From Conchocele bisecta (Eukaryota > Mollusca > Bivalvia > Lucinida > Thyasiridae), in assembly GCA_029237695.1 (NCBI GenBank), contig JAQRGA010000118.1, positions 186,001 to 250,000 on the forward strand: a stretch of 64,000 bases of DNA. Direction: 5' to 3'. The translations under genes and the position numbers were made by a program. Each line of letters opens with the position of its first letter. Position 1 is the stretch's first letter. The notes below the pieces were generated by a model. The model ran no database searches, was not told where the DNA came from, and saw only the letters and a program-made list of their open reading frames with translations. Positions 11,650 through 23,930 of the stretch are shown in pieces.

Positions 11650-13600
11650 ACAGTTACATGTTGTACAGAAATTGGTACATTGTGTTTGTTGAGTGTATGA
11701 AATATCACACTTTTGGTTTGACAAATCAGCAGATGGGTTGATCAATTAGATTAACTCAAATACTTGTTTGTCTGAAATTGCATACGTTCGGCAATACGTG
11801 TGTGTGCAATGAGTGTACTGTGACTTAATTGAAGTCTTAAAGAGTCCAGTGTAAATTTTAATCACATGGTTGTAAATAATACAAATATCTTTTATCACAC
11901 ATACCGTTTACTTACTTCTTAAGCTCGGTTGTATATCTACTGCTCGGTTGTATATCTACTGCTAATCAGTTCATTTCAAATCTGATTTGAGATGATATTG
12001 ATTGTTTAAGCCTTTTCGTAGTAAGATGCCTTTGTACACAGACACTTTTAGACAGGTGAATAAAACATATACTGATTTATTTGCACTGTCACGATTAGCG
12101 ATTAGCGGTAGCTATTCAATGTGGGACGCTAGAAAGAAATAAGCCAACAGCAGTTGCCGTTGCCTCTGATTTTTTTAACCAGGATAAGCGCAGTGGCAAG
12201 GTCAACATTTTAGTAAAAAAAATAAATATAAAAAAATATTAATTTGATGCGAGTATGGGGCTGATTCATATATTCACACGAGTCCCGTGTCACAAACATG
12301 TTGTAGCATGGCATTGCAGTTAATACTGATCCTGTGAAATGTGTCGATTGGTGCGCAGCAGTTTTTTGACACCATGGGCTGACTGTGTTTATCACATAAC
12401 ACGAGTATATGTGCATACATAAACATGCTTATGTGTATATATAGTCCGGAATGTATATGCATGCAGCTCCATACTATGCAACAAGTACATGTAATGTATT
12501 TGTTGAAATGTATTACTGTTTACTCAATGTTTTAGCGACCCGTCTCTTGTAATTTTTTTAGAATGGCAATTGTATGTGTGCCTGTGTTGTACTATTGTTC
12601 TTTGTTTTATGATGTACAGTTGATGATACGTAAATAAACAATTTAACGACTGTGAATTGCGGGAGGTTGACTAGGAACATGCAGAGGGTAAATTTAAAGC
12701 CCCTATACGGCTTAAGTTGCCGAATTTGGCCTCTTATTGGGTTTTCCCACACATAAATCCAACATGTTTCTATTTACACACACTTTGAAACTGTTTGCAT
12801 TCATTTTGGTACAAAAATGAGTTTGTAGTCGATGAAAATATCAATATTTGTGCGTGTTCAAAGTCCGATCGATTTTCCGATAGATACTCGTGTCAACTGC
12901 TCAACTCCCTGATTCGCGGCCGCTGAATTCCGATAGCCAGAGTTTATCGACTCGCTTCCGAGCCGAAGCCGTTGGGTTGCGGAAATTAATTTGTCAATAT
13001 TGACATTTTGCACTGAGTGGTACACAAAACAAGTTTTTGTTGTCTTCACATTGAGATTAAGATGTAAATCTCAAGACTTGAGATGTATCTATTAGGCAGT
13101 ATATGTTAGTTTTGTGTACTAAATCAGTTGCCAAACATGTTTTTGTGTTTGAAAAAATGGGGAAAATCGGAAAATTGTAATACTGAGCCGTTCGGGAGGC
13201 CTTTAACAATGGGTTTCGTTCTTGCCTGAATCCTATATCCGTGTTTTGCCCCTCATGTACATTTTATTTTTTACTTGATAGTTGAATCCAGTTAATACAG
13301 ATTATCAAAGTAATACATATTGGTACTAATCATATTACTTTTTACAGAGTCTGGCTAAGTGAATCTGTGTTGCGGGGACCTGGCAGCAGGTCAGGTTATG
13401 CTACGGTCTGGCCTGATATATATTTTTAGGATATGTCTGTCCGTTCGTACGTTTATTTATTTTTTGGAAGAATTTTTGTAAGAGTTAATTTAATCACCTA
13501 GGGGTCCTAAGTGCGTTGACAGAACCACATTTTCTAGTTTTCTGTAAGTATTCATTTCTCAGTTTGTGTTTTGACCCTGTTAACCCGGCCTAAAATGACC
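11650..13600. other. Non-coding stretch with one diverged dispersed repeat
   Basis: No gene is supported. The segment at 12650-12745 ('gggaggttgactaggaacatgcagagggtaaattt') is a diverged relative of 25030-25110, and the segment at 13340-13405 ('gtctggctaagtgaatctgtgttgcggggacctggcagcaggtcagg') is a relative of 23585-23650, 25205-25275 and the SINE-D tail at 34262-34313. It is therefore a patch of old dispersed repeats. Confidence 0.45.
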
Positions 13601-13619
13601 TACATGTAGTTCAATACCA

Positions 13620-15505
13620 TTAAATAAATAAATAATTGATTGTATGTAATTTTACTATGTAATTTCATACAATCGACAAGGAAAACAGTCACAACAACTG
13701 TGTTTGATTGTATGACATTTCATACATTCACAAATATTTGTTTTTCCGAGACTTAATCATGTTAATTAAAGCTGTAGAGTTGAGTATTATTTACATGTAT
13801 TTTGATCATAATTTCATACAGCCATTAATAGACAAACCGTCACTGAATTTGATTCTATTAAATTTCATTCGTTCAGCAAGATGTGTGTGCAATGAGTTAT
13901 TGAGCCTTAATTGAAATCTCAGAGTGCAGTATTATCTATTTTGATTGTATATAATTTCATGCAATCACCAGTGGAAAAAACATTTATTAACTGAGGCTTA
14001 CGGTTGTAGAATCCGGATTTTCTTTCTCCGGATTGTATGTAATTTATTTCAAACGAATATGTAATTTCATACAATCACCAATGGAAAAATACTATAACTT
14101 TCACTGTGTTTGATTTTATGAAATTTCATATACTCCCGAATACTTGTTAACTTTGGCTCAAAGTTTTAGATCCAGTATTATTTATTTTGATCGTATGTAA
14201 TCATGCAATCACTTTGACTGTGTTTGATTGTATGAAATTTCATACGTTCGCAAATACTTGTTATTTCAGATTTTAAGTTTGGAATAAATTGTGATATTTT
14301 CATAAGTTAGCAAATACTTGTTATTTAAGACTTAAAGTTTGGAATCCATTATGATTTTTTCGATCGTATGTAATTTTATACAATTGTCACTTTGACTGTT
14401 TGATTGTATGAAATTTCATACGTTCGCAAATACTTATTATTTGAGACTTAAAGTTTGGAATCCGTAATGATTTGTTTGATCGTATGTAATTTCATACAAT
14501 CATCAATGGAAAAACTATTATTTATTTCGATCGTATGTAATTTCATACAATCACCAATAATGGAAAAAACTATCTCATTGACTGTTTTTTATTTTTGATT
14601 GTATGAAATTTCATACGTTCGCAAATATTTGTTTTCTGAGACTTAGTTAGAGCTGTATATTGTCCAGTATTATTTATTTTGATCGTATGTAATTTCATAC
14701 AATCACCAATAATGGAAAAACTATCTCATTGACTGTTTTTGATTGTATGAAATTTCATACGTTCGCAAATATTTGTTTTCTGAGACTTAGTTAGAGCTGC
14801 ATATAGTCCAGTATTATTTATTTTGATCGTATGTAATTTCATTAACAATCACCAATAAAAAAATGGAAAAACTGTCTCATTGACTGTTTTTTGATTGTAT
14901 GAAATTTCATACGTTCGCAAATATTTGTTTCTTGAGACTTAGTAAAAGCTGCATTGTCAGTATTATTTATTTTGGTCGTATGTAATTTCAAACAATCACC
15001 AATGATGGAAAAGCGATCAATGAGTTTGATTGTATGAAATTTCATACGTTCGCAAATGATGTTTTATTTTTTTTCTGAGACTTAGTTAAAGACTGTAGAT
15101 AGTCCAGTATTATTTATTTCGATCGTATGTAATTTCATACAATCACCAATAATGGAAAAACTGTCTCATTGACTGTTTTTGATTGTATGAAATTTCATAC
15201 GTTCGCAAATATTTGTTTCCTGAGACTTGGTAAAAGCTGCATAGTCCAGTATTATTTATTTCGGTCGTATGTAATTTCAAACAATCACCAAAGATGGAAA
15301 AGCGATCAATGAGTTTGATTGTATAAAATTAGTTTTCTGAATCTTAGTTAAAGCTGTATATAGTCAAGTATTATTTATTTCGATCGTAATTTCAAACAAT
15401 CACCAATGATGGAAAAGCGATCAATGAGTTTGATTGTAATGATCTCATTGATGAAATTTCATACGTTCCCAAATGTTTTGTGTTCATTGTATGAAACTGT
15501 ATTAT
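13620..15505. repeat. ~145-150-bp satellite with palindromic core
   Basis: At least seven tandem monomers run from about 14370 to 15500, with more degraded ones from 13620. Successive GATCGTATGTAATTTCATAC boxes lie near 14528, 14681, 14824, 14974, 15120 and 15264. Each monomer has two palindromic boxes, GTATGAAATTTCATAC and GTATGTAATTTCATAC, separated by 'aatcaccaataatggaaaaa' and by 'gttcgcaaatatttgtttt'. There is no coding content. Confidence 0.9.
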
Positions 15506-15599
15506 TTATTAAAAGAATACAAAATTGGCATGACTTGTGTATATATTCAGATAATGGTAATGGTACTCATTCAAACCAAAACTATGTACATGGTTGGGT

Positions 15600-15845
15600 C
15601 TGATTTGAAAATATGGTCTTTCCGAATGTATGATATTTCATACAATCGTAAAAAAAAATAATGTACCAATAATGGAATTTGGTTGTATCCAAAACACTGA
15701 TTTATGCTGTATAGAAGGGAATTTTTGAAAATATGGTCTTTACGAATGTATGATATTTCATACAATCGTAAAAAAAATGTACCAATAATGGAATTTGGTT
15801 GTATCCAAAACGCTGATTTATGCTGTATAAAAGGGAATTTTTGGG
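15600..15845. repeat. ~121-bp derived repeat, two copies
   Basis: Two units starting GAAAATATGGTCTTT (15607 and 15728) carry a variant of the satellite palindrome (GTATGATATTTCATAC) followed by 'accaataatggaatttggttgtatcc'. They look like a diverged edge of the neighbouring satellite. Confidence 0.85.
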
Positions 15846-15879
15846 AAAATCCCTTTTTATTTGGGAAAGCGTTATCTTG

Positions 15880-16567
15880 CTTCCGTCAATTCACCATTAT
15901 ATAAATATTCTCGTGTCACCAGTGTCTGCAGGTGACCAGCTACATGTATGGGACCATCCCAAATTCAGTGATTGGCTGGCAACATCCAAGTACTGCTTTA
16001 CCAACAATCGACGTCCAGCTCGGGTACTTAATGACACTTTGTCCACATACAACAACATTCGTGATAGCAATGAAGGCTATCACTATTGGACGGGCTTATT
16101 CCGAGACCTGGTGATTCACACGACAGACGGTACGTTCCTTCTTTAACATGAAGCATGTTAAAATTGCATCTGAAGATTGAAAGCGTAAATGAGGCAACAT
16201 TTTGATCAAAGAAGTAGTTTTTACAATTACGAATGTGACCCATTTGACCGTCACACTGTGAGACTTGAACAAGTAAACATAGTTCGACATGTCTCAGGTT
16301 ATGTATAACGCACCTTTGTGACGGGGCGGGAAGGGACACGTGGCAGGAGGGTGTGGATATGTCGTCGCGGAATGTGGCTGTGATTGGCGAAACCGTGCTT
16401 GTTAGAAGCATGTCGCGTGTTTCAATGATGGAATGGCGAACAGTGTATATCCTGTTCAGACTGTGCGGGTGGGATGATTTTCTCACTAAGGTTTCAAGCC
16501 TATACTTACGCTTGTCGTCATGTTTATTTACTTGCTCGATGTTGATTACTGGCGTAAAAACGGCTTA
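15880..16567 (+). repeat. Duplicated block, partner 61940-62705
   Basis: Exon, splice sites and about 450 bp of following intron are near-identical to 61940-62705, including 'ggaagggacacgtggcaggagggtgtggatatgtc' and a MITE-C remnant. The copy here lacks about 110 bp of the MITE-C that the 62-kb copy keeps (join at about 16475). Similarity stops at 16567, where the 10-kb insertion starts, and resumes at 26649. Confidence 0.85.
15932..16129 (+). CDS. Receptor locus A: C-type-lectin-like N-half exon
   Basis: This is a 198-bp exon, phase 1 to phase 1, with acceptor TGTCTGCAG and donor GACG/GTACGT. The translation has the layout of the first half of a C-type-lectin-like domain: FSDWLATSKYC, then a variable stretch, then YHYWTGLF, ending near TTDG. 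A 204-bp paralog with the same flanking introns lies at 62007-62210, and a more distant one lies at 49201-49404. Conservation of an open frame and both splice sites between copies argues for a real exon. The ligand is unknown; being upstream of a stalk and transmembrane exon, it is probably extracellular. No signal-peptide exon for this locus was found. Confidence 0.7.
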
Positions 16568-17616
16568 CGTTGGAACACAGGTGATGGGAACAACTAGTAT
16601 GTTGTTACTTGTATAAGATACAAGGTGCGCAACAGGTAAATCAACAGGCTATTCAAATCCCTTGAAATTATAGAAATCGTCACCTGACTGTAACAATTTA
16701 CGTTGATTATTGTTAAAAAATACATTAATCAGCGTCACAGAGCCGTTTACCGTGTTAAAATAGGCCCTGTGCTTGCGATACAGGTAAGTTTGTCAACCCA
16801 TCAGGCCTAAAAAAAAGTCGTCGTTATCGACGGTCCCTGATTTGCCCTGATTTACAAAAATAGAATATGTTTACTGCTGGCATGGAGACCAATCCGCAGT
16901 GAATTGTAAGTCGTGTTCTGGTTGGCTGCTGTTGATGAGCGACCGGATCGCAGCGTATGGTACACTTGTTTTACTGACATCCACGATTTGAGGTGGGATG
17001 TCCTCAAATCAAGTAAGCAAGTGTTGTGTTGTTCGTAGCGGATTGAATATTAGAGTTCGTTCTAGAAATAAATTGTAACAAAGATGCAATATGAAAATGT
17101 ATTTGGCTGAAACCAAGTAAAAAATAAATACAATTTTTCATTTTTAAAATTAATATGTATCGGTAACACTCGCGCCCGACCCACGGAGTAAACCGGCAGT
17201 TTGAAATTGTAAATCAAGTGAGCCGTATATGTTGCTAGATCGCGGGAACATCACAAGTTAAAATGTAATGAACTTACGATAATTGGAAGCGTTTGTTTGC
17301 CGTGACTGGTCATAACATTTATGTCGGCGGTCAGCGGAAACCATTTCTGTTACACACATATTTCATGAGCGGGGGAAAAAGAAGGGAAGGAAGGCCGCAC
17401 TGACCTGCACTACAGGCATCGCCTGCTGTGACTGAGGCTGTGTTGACTGGTTGTGTTTACGATTCGGTAAGCATGGAAAGATTATTATATCATTGGTGCA
17501 GTTATCTGAATATAACTACCGCCCATCTCCCAGCCCCCAGATCATAAAAGCAGCATTTACATAAAGAAACGCCCCTTTATTTAATTTACTGATGACACAC
17601 ACATATAACCACCACC

Positions 17617-17650
17617 ACCCCACCACACACACACACACACACACACACAG
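17617..17650. repeat. (AC)n microsatellite
   Basis: A run of CA dinucleotides follows an imperfect CCACCACC stretch. It is a simple repeat. Confidence 0.95.
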
Positions 17651-18331
17651 TGTGACTCACACACAAAGAAACATTTTTTCTTCTTTCGCAGTCTGGCACG
17701 GCTATCTATCTCTATATTGTGATGTAACCTTCATTGTGGATTAGTAGCGGGTACATCACATCTTGTTCTGAGTACATACCTCTATTAATAGCTTAGAAAA
17801 TCACAGCTCACGGATACAGAAAATATAAAAGACAGATGAAATAGTAAAACACATCCGTAGAGCCGAGATTTTCTAAGCTACTCTAATTACATTGCACTAC
17901 ATAAGATATAGAGCAACCAGTTGCATATAAAGCAGAACATGTGCAGTTACATCACATCCACCCCACTTTATCTTTCTGAATAACCCACCGTGATTTGGCC
18001 ACATTTTGTTCTGGCAGATCTCATCCACATTCCTTACAATTGTCATTGCCAATCATCTCCTGCCTCATTGGCATAGCAAAATAACCATATACATTATACA
18101 AACACGCATCACTGTTAGTAAAGATTACCAATTGATTATGTCTGTATTATGTATGACGGCACTCGTCATTTTCAAACTTGTGGAATGTATGTATAACTTT
18201 ATTTCCTCCAATGCTAGGAGAGTACATAATTTGAATTAAACAACAATACATGGATAAACAATTAACAAATTTCATATCAATAGCTTCATTTTCAAAGCAA
18301 CTGTGCGAGGGAAATGCAGCTGAAGACATTC

Positions 18332-19096
18332 TCAACCCAATAAACATTGTCGCACATGGGCCTTTCGAAATGCTCTCTGATCAGTGGTCGTTAGGCTGAA
18401 TATATACGACACAGTGTGCGTGCACATTCTGTTAAGAACAGAAAATATTCGTCTTCCACCATAAAAGTTCATAATCATGTCGTGTTTTCCTCCTAACACG
18501 TGTATAATCAATGTTTCAGTGTTATTGTTCGATAAGTATTCATATAGCCGCCTACCAAATTTCTCCTTGGTATACTGCCAAAATTGGCACAACACTATTC
18601 TAACGGCAGCGTAATTACACTCGCGTAGTAAATGAACGAGTTCGTCATCAAAATCGGCCCAACATTTACTACATATCCTGGGGCTATCAGGATCAGAACG
18701 GTTGATTCTAACTGTACATAGCTTTGCAGCAAATGTACAAGCGCGCAACCTTGACGGATGTTTCAGTGCTGCATACCACAAATTTGATGGTGTTAAAGAT
18801 ATTTGAATGTTTCCAAATCTTGTAAATTGCAAGTCATTTACCATGCTCGACCTCCATCGCGCAACATCCGCCAAGCTAGCGGCGCCCTTACATTGTTGTT
18901 TCCAGGCATGTTTCGAGGGAGTCTCACTGTTTATTTTGAACAAATCTAGATTATCAGTCAAGTTATGTTTCTGTAATACTCGAATCATGTCTGGAATAAA
19001 ACCATACTGCACATGCGTACTGTTCATTGTGAACTGATAAAGTATGTGAATAAATAGATATTTCACGATATGTGTATTGTCGCACCTACACAACAT
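18332..19096 (-). pseudogene. LINE C-terminal region
   Basis: A 254-codon frame with the typical post-RT content of invertebrate LINEs: a WRSSMVNDLQ segment, a helical stretch and then CSKCWADFDDELVHLLREC, a Cys/His motif commonly found at the end of these proteins. It is separated by stops and a frameshift from the frame at 19348. The region between (19100-19345) still shows KLYKTIVLPRALFGCELW in fragments. It is not a host gene. Confidence 0.8.
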
Positions 19097-19347
19097 TCCA
19101 AAAATAAAAAGTTCAACTTCTGCATGTTCATATTTACGACTCCAGTGTTGAAGAACCTATCATACCCAGGGCACACGCAGTTCTTGTTTGAGTTGGAAAT
19201 GACTGAGATACCTTAATACAAAAATGGTGTACTGTTTCCAGTTTTTCTTAAATTTGCGGTCGAGATTGAGTTCCACAATTCGCACCCAAATAGAGCGCGC
19301 GGAAGTACAATTGTCTTGTAGAGCTTGAGTGCAGTAATCTGATTGAG

Positions 19348-19596
19348 TCAGTCACGATGGATGCCCGTGTTCGCCAGTGAAAGGAATGTACCCCGAGCCG
19401 TCTGCACTACCGAGTCGATATTCCCGGGGCGTATTAGGTATTTCGATTGTACTATTCCGAGGTGTTTATATTCGGTTGTTTCGCGAATTGTAGTTGGTCC
19501 GTAACGCCATTGTCTCGTTTGTTTGGAATAATTGCGCCGTGATTCACCAAATACAATAACAGCGCTCTTCAGCGGATAATAGCGGAACCGCCACAT
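19348..19596 (-). pseudogene. LINE reverse-transcriptase thumb fragment
   Basis: The frame contains KSAVIVFGESRR and TEYKHLGIV, the usual block just after the RT catalytic core. It overlaps the end of the RT frame (19544) in another frame, so a single frameshift near 19550-19590 separates them. Confidence 0.8.
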
Positions 19597-20410
19597 TGAA
19601 GCTGTATTGCCTACATATGTCCAGCATGCGATCGAGGCCGCGTTTGGTCAGCGAGAGCAGCGCGATATCGTCAGCCTGTGTGGGGGCGCTGTAGGACATG
19701 TCACCAATGGTTAATCCGTCTCGAGATACATCTAGGAGATTTAACAGATCGTTTATAAAGACGGCATACAAGAAAGGGGAAGTTATCCCACCTTGTCTGG
19801 TGCCTTGTTGTACAGTTACCCACTCGGATAACACACCTTGACATAACACTTTGCTTCGCATGTTCTTGTACAAGTTCGAAAATACGCGGAGATCATTGCC
19901 GCATATGCCGAGGTCGTATAGTTTACATAACAGGCCGTCAATCCACACGCAATCGAACGCCTTCTCAGCATCCAGGAAGCAGGTATACAGTTCACTGCCT
20001 CTTTCACGGCAATAGTCGATACACTCTTGTAGTATGAAGGATACCATTTTGCAATTTTTGTTTTTCTGGAACCCATGTTGGAGCGGATGAAGTTTCTGTA
20101 TGAAGCGTTTACCTTCAAGTCGACTCAGGAGCATTTTCTCGTAAAGTTTTGAAATGACGGGGGTAAGAGAAATGGCTCTATAACTATTTGGGTCAGTTAG
20201 TGATTTGCCATGACCTTTATGCAAAGTTATAATTAGTCCGTCTTTGAATGAGTCTGGCACGCGCTCTTGTCGTAATAATTGTTCAAACAAATTGACGAGA
20301 CATTCGAGTAGACGGGGACCTCCATATCGCAGGTGTTCATATGTCACGTGGTCTAGGCTTGCGGCCTTTCTGAGCGGTAGTGTACGTATCAGGGTAGATA
20401 ACTCGTCCAC
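19544..20410 (-). pseudogene. LINE reverse transcriptase core
   Basis: A 288-codon frame with the ordered RT blocks: PLRKAASLDHVTYEHLR, then DGLIITLHKGHGK and NSYRAISLTPV, then CFLDAEKAFDCVW, then QQGTRQGGITSP, then the catalytic TQADDIALLS. The two Asp residues of the catalytic box are present. The final residues run into another frame, so the protein is not complete. The reaction in intact relatives is target-primed reverse transcription of the element RNA in the nucleus. Confidence 0.9.
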
Positions 20411-20459
20411 AGTTATAGTATATGTGAGTTCAGCATTCTCGCTGTGTACGCTTGCGTTG

Positions 20460-21068
20460 TCATAGTTGTAATATGTTATGTACTTTATTTGTCACAAAGT
20501 GTCTGTTTGTCTCGGAAAAGCAGGTATCATCGCTTGGTGAGTATAACCGGTTGAAATAACTACACCAGCCTGCAGCTATTTCATCTGGGTCTGTTGTAAT
20601 GCTGGATCCAAACTTCAATTCATTACCAGGGTTTATGCGTTTGTTTGCACGTTTGGATTTTACAAATTTCCAGAATTGATTCTGGTCGATTTCCGATAAC
20701 TTGTCGATTTTTTCATATTCCGTGCGTTGATATTCATTTGCTTGAGAACGGAGTCTTTTTCTGAAACTACGTTTGGATGTTTTATAGTTTGTGTATGAAA
20801 TGGCGTTGGCGTGTCTGGGCCTTCCATCACGTACCCATATGTTGCGTTGTGTTTTCATTGTATTGTGTAGTTCGTTCAATTCTTTTGTCCAGTATGGTTT
20901 AATATATGGCTTGTATGAACGTTTTTGTAAGCACGATTCAGATGCTGAACTGATACTGTTCACAATGTGTGTATATGACTGCTCAATGTCTTCGTGGTTT
21001 AATGTTTGTTCACACAGGAGCGTATCCAGTGTACACGTGTAATTGTATACTTGTGACCTATTTTTCAA
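20460..21068 (-). pseudogene. LINE region between endonuclease and RT
   Basis: This 202-codon frame contains KPYWTKELNELHNTMKTQRN and FWKFVKSKRANK, followed by WCSYFNRLYSP, the standard lead-in to the RT domain. It is separated from the RT frame by stops around 20411-20459. Upstream in frame there are about 35 more codons without an endonuclease signature. Confidence 0.8.
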
Positions 21069-21185
21069 GTCATATGTTGTGTGATCATGGGCATCAAGTG
21101 GACATTGAACTGACTGTTTTGGTCTGGATATTTAAAGAACATACTATGGGGTAATGTCGTGACAAGTTAAGTGGTGCATCGTCCA

Positions 21186-21630
21186 TTATTTTACACTGTT
21201 GAACGTATTTTTCCGAGTTATTAATGTACCACTCGGTCCATTTTCACACTGTCTCGCTCGTTCAGAGAGTTTTAGGCGATACGTTGATAATGTTTCTTCA
21301 CAACTATGTATGGACTTCAATAGCGTTTGTTCATAAATGTCCCGCGGTAAGCCGTCGACGTCTTGGTCCAGACGATCGGTAATCACATCGCTATATACAT
21401 AAGCGATGAGTGGGTCGCCGTCTTCGTTAACGTCAATATTGACGTCATTGCCGGTGGGTGTACGATCACATCACCCATGGCAACTGGGAGTGTTTATTGT
21501 CTGGCCACATTGTAGGCTTGGAGCGACAGCGTTATTTGACGCGTTGTACTCTATGCTGGACTGATGCATGTTATCAAGACATGCCAATTCAGGCGAATAG
21601 GCGCCTTTCACAAACGTCTGGTCAGTATCC
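21186..21630 (-). pseudogene. Unrecognised frame upstream of the LINE, one in-frame TGA
   Basis: On the minus strand one frame runs from an ATG near 21630 (MDTDQTFVKGAYSPELAC...) to a stop at 21186, broken only by a TGA near 21463-21468. The second part includes EDGDPLIAYVYSDVITDRLD and a charged helical stretch. Composition is protein-like, without low-complexity bias. It could be an ORF1-type product of the LINE or a remnant of cargo of the 10-kb insertion. I do not recognise the family. Confidence 0.4.
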
Positions 21631-22216
21631 ATTGTTAGGCGATTAGTACATCAACTCGGCCGGCGGTAGTGAGACGATCAGTGGTGAGCGATTATGGCGA
21701 TTACAATACATATCACCCGTGCTTGTTCAATCATGCGTGACGATCCGAGCGCCGTGGGGGGTAGAGAACCTGCATATTTTCACCCCACCCACATATGTGT
21801 AAACACACGCACAGATTTGAATAACACAAACACGTAAATCACTTGCTAATACAGACGTTTACACCGTAAATAGCGCAAAATTATAAAGCAGTACCTTTTG
21901 GCCTCGATTCGTAAGATCCAAGTAATCCAAATGGAATCACAAATTACACTTTTACACAATAAACCACCCCACACCAATAATAACATCAACAAGCGAGGTT
22001 GGCGCCATTTTAGACGCCATATGTCATCCACTCGCGACCGTTTTATTCCAAATACACGAACAGTGATCCAGTGTAAAGTTACCAATATAATTCCACAATC
22101 ACTTATTTACATCCAAGTGGAAACTTTTCACATTTTATCACATATAACTTTAATAAATCCAATATTTGGAATCAGAAAACACAATGCGTGTTTAACGCTC
22201 ACGCATGCGCATTAGC

Positions 22217-22583
22217 ATAACTTTGGTCGGACACGACCTCGTATCATAACAAATTTCGCGATTTTATTAACGATAATGTAAATATTTTGGCGGAAAATAC
22301 ACATTTTCATTTGAGAAGTATTGTTATCTTGCTGAAATAGCATAGTTGGAACATAATTATGCAAAGAAAATCAAATTACAGCCGATTATCCTAAGTCTGG
22401 CACTACCTCGTATCATAACAACTGAAATAATGTTTAGGCTCTAATGTCAATATTGTAGTGGAAAGTTCATATGTTCATTTAAGAATTATCATTATCCTGC
22501 AGAAATCATAGAATGCATAGGCAATTACAATTTTAAACATTTTATTTTGTTATGATACGAGGCCGTGTCCGACCAAAGTTATA
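22217..22583. mobile_element. MITE-G, 37-bp terminal inverted repeats
   Basis: The left end ATAACTTTGGTCGGACACGA is mirrored at the right end (22547-22583) over about 37 bp with one or two differences. An internal partial copy of the same word ('ggcactacctcgtatcataac') lies near 22400. The element is 367 bp with no coding content. Confidence 0.85.
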
Positions 22584-22689
22584 AGCCTTGTTATTCATAT
22601 GTAGTTATACCGATGAAAGCCGAACATATGAGACCCTTGGGCCAACTTTAAATTGTCGTAAGTAATAAAACGATGGGCTGTTAAGTTTT

Positions 22690-23265
22690 TAAATGTTTAC
22701 TTAGCACTTTGGGACAAATCTACGTGCTCGTTTCTCAATCCTACAATAACTTCTCAATACTTTTGCCAATCGCTTAAATATGTATACACATGATACATAT
22801 GAACATGCCTTACACACTCCACCACCCATTACTTCGACCTTCACCTTTGACCTTCACCTTTTCTAGTCTTTAATTGTTTACTTGCCACTTTGGGACAAAT
22901 CTACGTGCGCGTTTCTCAATCCTACACTAACTTTCACACACGCATTGCTCCAATGGTCCTCTACCGCCCTGTGACAAATCCACATTCGTCCTGCCCGCGC
23001 TAAGCAGAGACTTGGTGCGTTTGAAACCTTAACATTCAGTTAAATGGCTTATAATTTGTGTTTCCTTGCTCGGATCTGCTTCACATTTCACACACGCATT
23101 GCTACAATGGTCCTCTACCGCCCTGTGACAAATCCACATTCGTCCAGTCCCCACTAAGCCCAGGGTCAAGGTGCGTTCAAAACCTTAACGCTCGGGTAAA
23201 TGGCTTATAATCAAATATGCCTCGTTTTCTTTGGCTGCCAGCGGGGGCATTCGTGTGCCGACAGG
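22690..23265. repeat. Dispersed 'gacctttgaccttcacc' repeat, partly tandem
   Basis: 'tttacttagcactttgggacaaatctacgtg' at about 22697 and 22877, and 'cacacgcattgctacaatggtcctctaccgccctgtgacaaatccaca' at about 22940 and 23095, show two interleaved duplications. Related words occur at 4110-4200 and 4577-4930. Confidence 0.6.
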
Positions 23266-23274
23266 CCACATTTC

Positions 23275-23521
23275 TAGTTTAATTATTTATATTAATTAAA
23301 TGTGTCGCTTGAAAAAATTATATTTTCGACAGATTATAAAGTAACTACATACAGAGAATAAATAGTAAATACTGTAATGTCTGTTAGCATTTTAAGGAAA
23401 CACAGTTATCGCCCCTGATATCAGTGTGGAAATTTACATCTGATATAAAATGTATAATAATGCCAATCAATACGTGGGGCAATGGTGAATGAATGTTTAT
23501 TTTGCCAGAAAATGTCATATC
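23275..23521. mobile_element. MITE-B fragment
   Basis: This internal piece of MITE-B carries the words 'atcgcccctgatatcagtgtggaaattta', 'aatacgtgggg' and 'atggtgaatgaatgtttattttgcca', without either terminal repeat. Confidence 0.7.
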
Positions 23522-23930
23522 TACAGAATTACCTGGGAGTTGAATTGGATTATTGCCCATTATAAAATTAGTAAGATTATTACTGATCCTACTGCTTTTG
23601 GGAGGGGGCCAAGTGATTCTGGTGTGGCGAGGACCTGGCATCAGATCAGCTTATCTGCAACTCTGCTGAATTGTTTTTGATTTCAAAAGTTGCACATCTC
23701 ATGTATGTTTACGAGAATAAATATGGTATGTACCGTACATGCACTTCATGCTATATTAATTATGTAATTACAACGAAGCTCTAGCTTCATACCCATCTGC
23801 TCAGATGGTCCTCTGCTAGGACTGTGTTACATATTGTCAATTTAGGAGGCCAGTGTGCAATGTGATGGATGGCAGTTGATATAATTGGTTGAAGTTTATC
23901 ACCAGGTCATATCAATGTTATTGTAACAAG

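Larger units (their letters stand above)
18332..21180 (-). mobile_element. LINE-1 of this window: decayed non-LTR retrotransposon
   Basis: Read on the minus strand, the order is a pre-RT region (21068-20460), reverse transcriptase (20410-19544), thumb/connection (19596-19348) and a C-terminal region with a Cys/His segment (19096-18332). At least two frameshifts and several stops separate the parts, and an endonuclease domain is not visible. The unit lies entirely inside the 10-kb insertion. Clade assignment would need a tree. Confidence 0.9.

Noticed and set aside
13620..15505. CRISPR-like array because of regularly spaced palindromes
   Set aside because: Both repeats and spacers are repeated, monomers are about 150 bp, and the DNA is animal; it is a satellite.
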